Position numbers and translations under genes: made by a program. A stretch of DNA of 64,000 nt. Origin: Leptospira neocaledonica. GTDB lineage: Bacteria > Spirochaetota > Leptospiria > Leptospirales > Leptospiraceae. Positions 61,778-64,000 of the stretch are shown one piece after another. The notes under the pieces are model-generated. The model made no database searches. It saw nothing but the letters and a program-made list of their open reading frames with translations, and was not told the DNA's origin. The DNA lies in the NCBI RefSeq assembly GCF_002812205.1, contig NZ_NPEA01000006.1:90906-154905 (forward strand). The letters run 5' to 3'. How positions within the stretch are numbered: the stretch's first letter is position 1; each line of letters opens with the position of its first letter.

Positions 61778-64000
61778 CTACTCCAGTTTCCGTTTTACTA
61801 CTGTGACAGTATATGCTTCGATTGTATCGCCTACTTTGAAGTCGTTGTAGTTCTCCAACTGAATACCACATTCGAAATTGTTCACCACTTCGTTTACTTC
61901 GTCTTTGAATCTTCGAAGAGACTTGAGTTTTCCGTCGAATACTTGGACTCCGTCGCTGATCACGCGGATACCGGAAACTTTTGTGATCTTTCCGGAAGTA
62001 ACCATACAACCCGCAATATTTCCGATCTTGGAAACTTTGAAAACTTCTCTGATCTCTGCAGTTCCGATAACTTCTTCGATCCTTTCCGGTTCGAGAAGTC
62101 CTTCCATCGCCATCTTGATCTCGTCCACAACCTGATAGATAATGTTGTAGTATTTGATCTGAACGCCTTCTTTTTCGGCGAGTGCAATGGTTTTTGGATT
62201 CGCACGAACGTGGAAACCGATTACGATCGCGTTCGAAGCGGATGCAAGCATCACGTCCATATCCACAATCGCTCCCGCTCCGGACTGAATCACATTCAGT
62301 TTTACATCCGAAGTGGAAAGTTTTTCCAGGGCTTCTTTGATCGCTTCCGCAGAACCGCGAACGTCCGCTTTGATAATTACTTTCAGTTCTTTTAATGCAC
62401 CCTGTTTGATGAACTCGTTCATGTTTTCCAGAGTGACTTTGGAACCTGCAGCTCCAGCGTTTCCGATTCTTTCGAATTCGATACGGTGTTGAGAGATGTT
62501 TCTTGCTTCTTTCTCGTCTTCTACCGAGTCGAAAGGTGCACCCGCATCAGGAACTCCGTCGAGTCCGGTTACCTGAACAGGGAAAGCAGGTCCTGCTTCC
62601 TTGATCAGATGACCGTAATCATCATACATCGCACGAACTCTACCAGAGAATACTCCGGCTACAAACGGATCTCCAACTCTTAGGGTTCCGTTTTGGATAA
62701 GAACTGTCGCAACTGCTCCGCGGCCCGGATCCAGTTTCGCTTCTACAATCGTACCTTTTGCTCTACGTTTAGGGTTCGCTTTCAGATCCAGAACTTCCGC
62801 TTGGAGAAGTACGGATTCTAAAAGTTTATCGATCCCGATATTTTCCTTCGCAGAGATCTTACAATACATAGTGTCCCCGCCCCATTCTTCCGATTGGAGT
62901 CCATGGTTAGCGAGTTCCTGCATGATCTTATCAGGATTTGCAGCAGGTAGATCCACTTTGTTAATAGCTACTATGATAGGAACTTTTGCATCCTTAGCGT
63001 GAGACAATGCTTCTAAAGTTTGAGGCATTACTCCGTCGTCGGCAGCAACCACTAGGATCACGATATCCGTAACCTTAGCTCCCCTTGCTCTCATCGAAGT
63101 AAATGCTTCGTGACCAGGAGTATCCAAGAAGGTGATTTCCCCTCTATTTGTTTTTACCTGGTAAGCACCGATATGCTGAGTAATCCCACCGGATTCGGTA
63201 TCAATGACAGATGATTTACGGATGGTATCCAATAGTCTTGTCTTACCATGGTCAACGTGACCCATGATGGTAACGACTGGAGGTCTGTGGATATAATCTT
63301 CCGGACTGTCTTTTTCTTCGTCGATTAGAGTTTCTTCGTATAGAGAAACTACCTTTACCTTACAACCGTATTCGTCCGCGAGAATAGATGCGGTTTCGGC
63401 ATCGATGATATTATTGATGGTTACCATCATACCCATTTTCATGAGTTTTCCGATAACATCTCCCGGCTTAAGATTCATTTTCTTAGCCAGTTCTCCTACT
63501 TGGACGTTTTCTAAAAGAGTGATCTCTTTCGGAACGGAAACTCCAGTAGGTCCGCTTACTTTTGGTTTTCTATACGATTGTCGGAAGAATTTAGAATTTT
63601 CGGAACCTTCTTGTCCGTCTGGTCTTCCGCCCTTATCTTTATCATTACGTTTTTTGCCGGAAGGTATTCCTCTTCCGCCCTCTACAGGTCCTAAACCTGG
63701 AGGTGGAGATCCTGCACCTGGGCCGCCTCTAAATCCGCCACCCTGGCCTGGGCCACCACGGAATCCTCCGCCTTGACCACCACCTGGACCGCCACGGAAT
63801 CCGCCGCCCTGACCTCCGCCTGGTCCACGATAACCGCCACCGCCCTGACCACCTTGGCCTCCGCGATAACCACCGCCACCCTGACCACCTTGGCCTCCGC
63901 GATATCCACCGCCGCCACCTTGACCGCCTTGGTAACCTCCGCCTTGACCACCCTGGCCTCCGCGATATCCACCGCCGCCACCTTGACCGCCTTGGTAACC
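61778..64000 (-). CDS. infB: Translation initiation factor IF-2 with RGG/YRGG-rich N-terminal region (N-terminus cut by window edge)
   Basis: IF-2 brings fMet-tRNA to the ribosome. The frame is open to the right edge (741 codons including stop). The G domain has [14 protein letters not shown] (G1), [12 protein letters not shown] (G3) and [11 protein letters not shown] (G4); the C-terminal domains and IF2_N-type helix ([19 protein letters not shown]) are present. Upstream of these, residues encoded at about 63690-64000 are almost only Gly, Gln, Arg, Tyr, Phe and Pro in [15 protein letters not shown] repeats. The true start lies outside the window. Confidence 0.96.
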   Translation of the reverse strand, partial: GYQGGQGGGGGYRGGQGGQGGGYQGGQGGGGGYRGGQGGQGGGGYRGGQGGQGGGGYRGPGGGQGGGFRGGPGGGQGGGFRGGPGQGGGFRGGPGAGSPPPGLGPVEGGRGIPSGKKRNDKDKGGRPDGQEGSENSKFFRQSYRKPKVSGPTGVSVPKEITLLENVQVGELAKKMNLKPGDVIGKLMKMGMMVTINNIIDAETASILADEYGCKVKVVSLYEETLIDEEKDSPEDYIHRPPVVTIMGHVDHGKTRLLDTIRKSSVIDTESGGITQHIGAYQVKTNRGEITFLDTPGHEAFTSMRARGAKVTDIVILVVAADDGVMPQTLEALSHAKDAKVPIIVAINKVDLPAANPDKIMQELANHGLQSEEWGGDTMYCKISAKENIGIDKLLESVLLQAEVLDLKANPKRRAKGTIVEAKLDPGRGAVATVLIQNGTLRVGDPFVAGVFSGRVRAMYDDYGHLIKEAGPAFPVQVTGLDGVPDAGAPFDSVEDEKEARNISQHRIEFERIGNAGAAGSKVTLENMNEFIKQGALKELKVIIKADVRGSAEAIKEALEKLSTSDVKLNVIQSGAGAIVDMDVMLASASNAIVIGFHVRANPKTIALAEKEGVQIKYYNIIYQVVDEIKMAMEGLLEPERIEEVIGTAEIREVFKVSKIGNIAGCMVTSGKITKVSGIRVISDGVQVFDGKLKSLRRFKDEVNEVVNNFECGIQLENYNDFKVGDTIEAYTVTVVKRKLE
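63697..64000 (-). repeat. Coding tandem repeat in infB
   Basis: The DNA repeats imperfect units of about 27-36 nt encoding [11 protein letters not shown] and FRGGPG-type blocks; the segment at 63935-63961 with its neighbours recurs almost identically toward 64000. The frame is kept throughout and codons vary at third positions, so it is a protein-level repeat. Confidence 0.85.

Noticed and set aside
63697..64000. Regular repeats near the right edge as a CRISPR array
   Set aside because: The units are continuous, in frame with infB and encode Gly/Arg/Tyr/Gln; there are no unique spacers.

Overview
The window looks like about 64 kb of a Leptospira chromosome (spirochaete). The basis is family content and style: a lipoprotein with a relaxed spirochaete-type lipobox, several signal-peptide or membrane proteins of no recognised family, a flagellar FlgM-like anti-sigma factor, heme oxygenase, frequent TTG/GTG starts, moderate-to-low GC, and intergenic repeats of the CACAGAGnCACGGAG type. 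Species cannot be fixed from the sequence alone. Most of the window is core chromosome. The clearest accessory piece is a toxin-antitoxin pair at 55.5-56.2 kb.

Layout. 0-10 kb, mostly plus strand: an edge-truncated membrane-anchored protein, a lipoprotein, rsmI, an FlgM-like gene, a degenerate iron-alcohol-dehydrogenase homologue, a bactofilin, recJ, pcnB (minus), an M23 peptidase and lgt. 10-18 kb: a DsbD-like thiol transporter, a large outer-membrane beta-barrel protein, glnA with a near-consensus sigma-54 promoter, two unknown proteins, a tRNA-Met(CAT) and a small cysteine-rich secreted protein. 18-30 kb: smc-thiG-thiH on minus; on plus a DUF115/Maf-like protein, an SrkA-type kinase, a hemO-MFS pair and an EAL phosphodiesterase; then a DMT transporter. 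30-38 kb: plsY, der, smpB and a 1009-residue midasin-like protein (AAA, pseudo-AAA, degenerate VWA). 37-40 kb: aminotransferase, prepilin peptidase and pdxH. 40-55 kb: a long co-directional minus-strand run ftsK-lolA-rodZ-like-rimO-pgsA-trpD-yajC-unknown-secD-secF-ribD-ribE-ribBA, tightly packed and partly overlapping. 55.5-56.2 kb: a Phd/VapC-like module bracketed by two very similar repeat copies. 56-64 kb: the classical infB-rbfA-truB-rpsO-pnp run followed by an M16 peptidase and dut.

How genes fit together. The long minus-strand run joins envelope biogenesis (FtsK, RodZ-like, LolA, PgsA, YajC, SecDF) with riboflavin synthesis. The last block is the translation/RNA-turnover cluster; its IF2 carries a striking RGG/YRGG-rich N-terminal extension. 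glnA appears to be under sigma-54 control, and its product has Phe where the adenylylation Tyr of enterobacterial GlnA sits, which suggests regulation by transcription rather than by adenylylation. hemO has a 19-bp interrupted palindrome over a -35-like box, plausible for metal or heme control.

Items most worth following up: the midasin-like protein, the SMC homologue without an evident hinge domain, the alcohol-dehydrogenase homologue that has lost all metal ligands, the five-copy repeat family that abuts gene ends and brackets the toxin-antitoxin pair, and the uncharacterised membrane protein encoded between yajC and secD.
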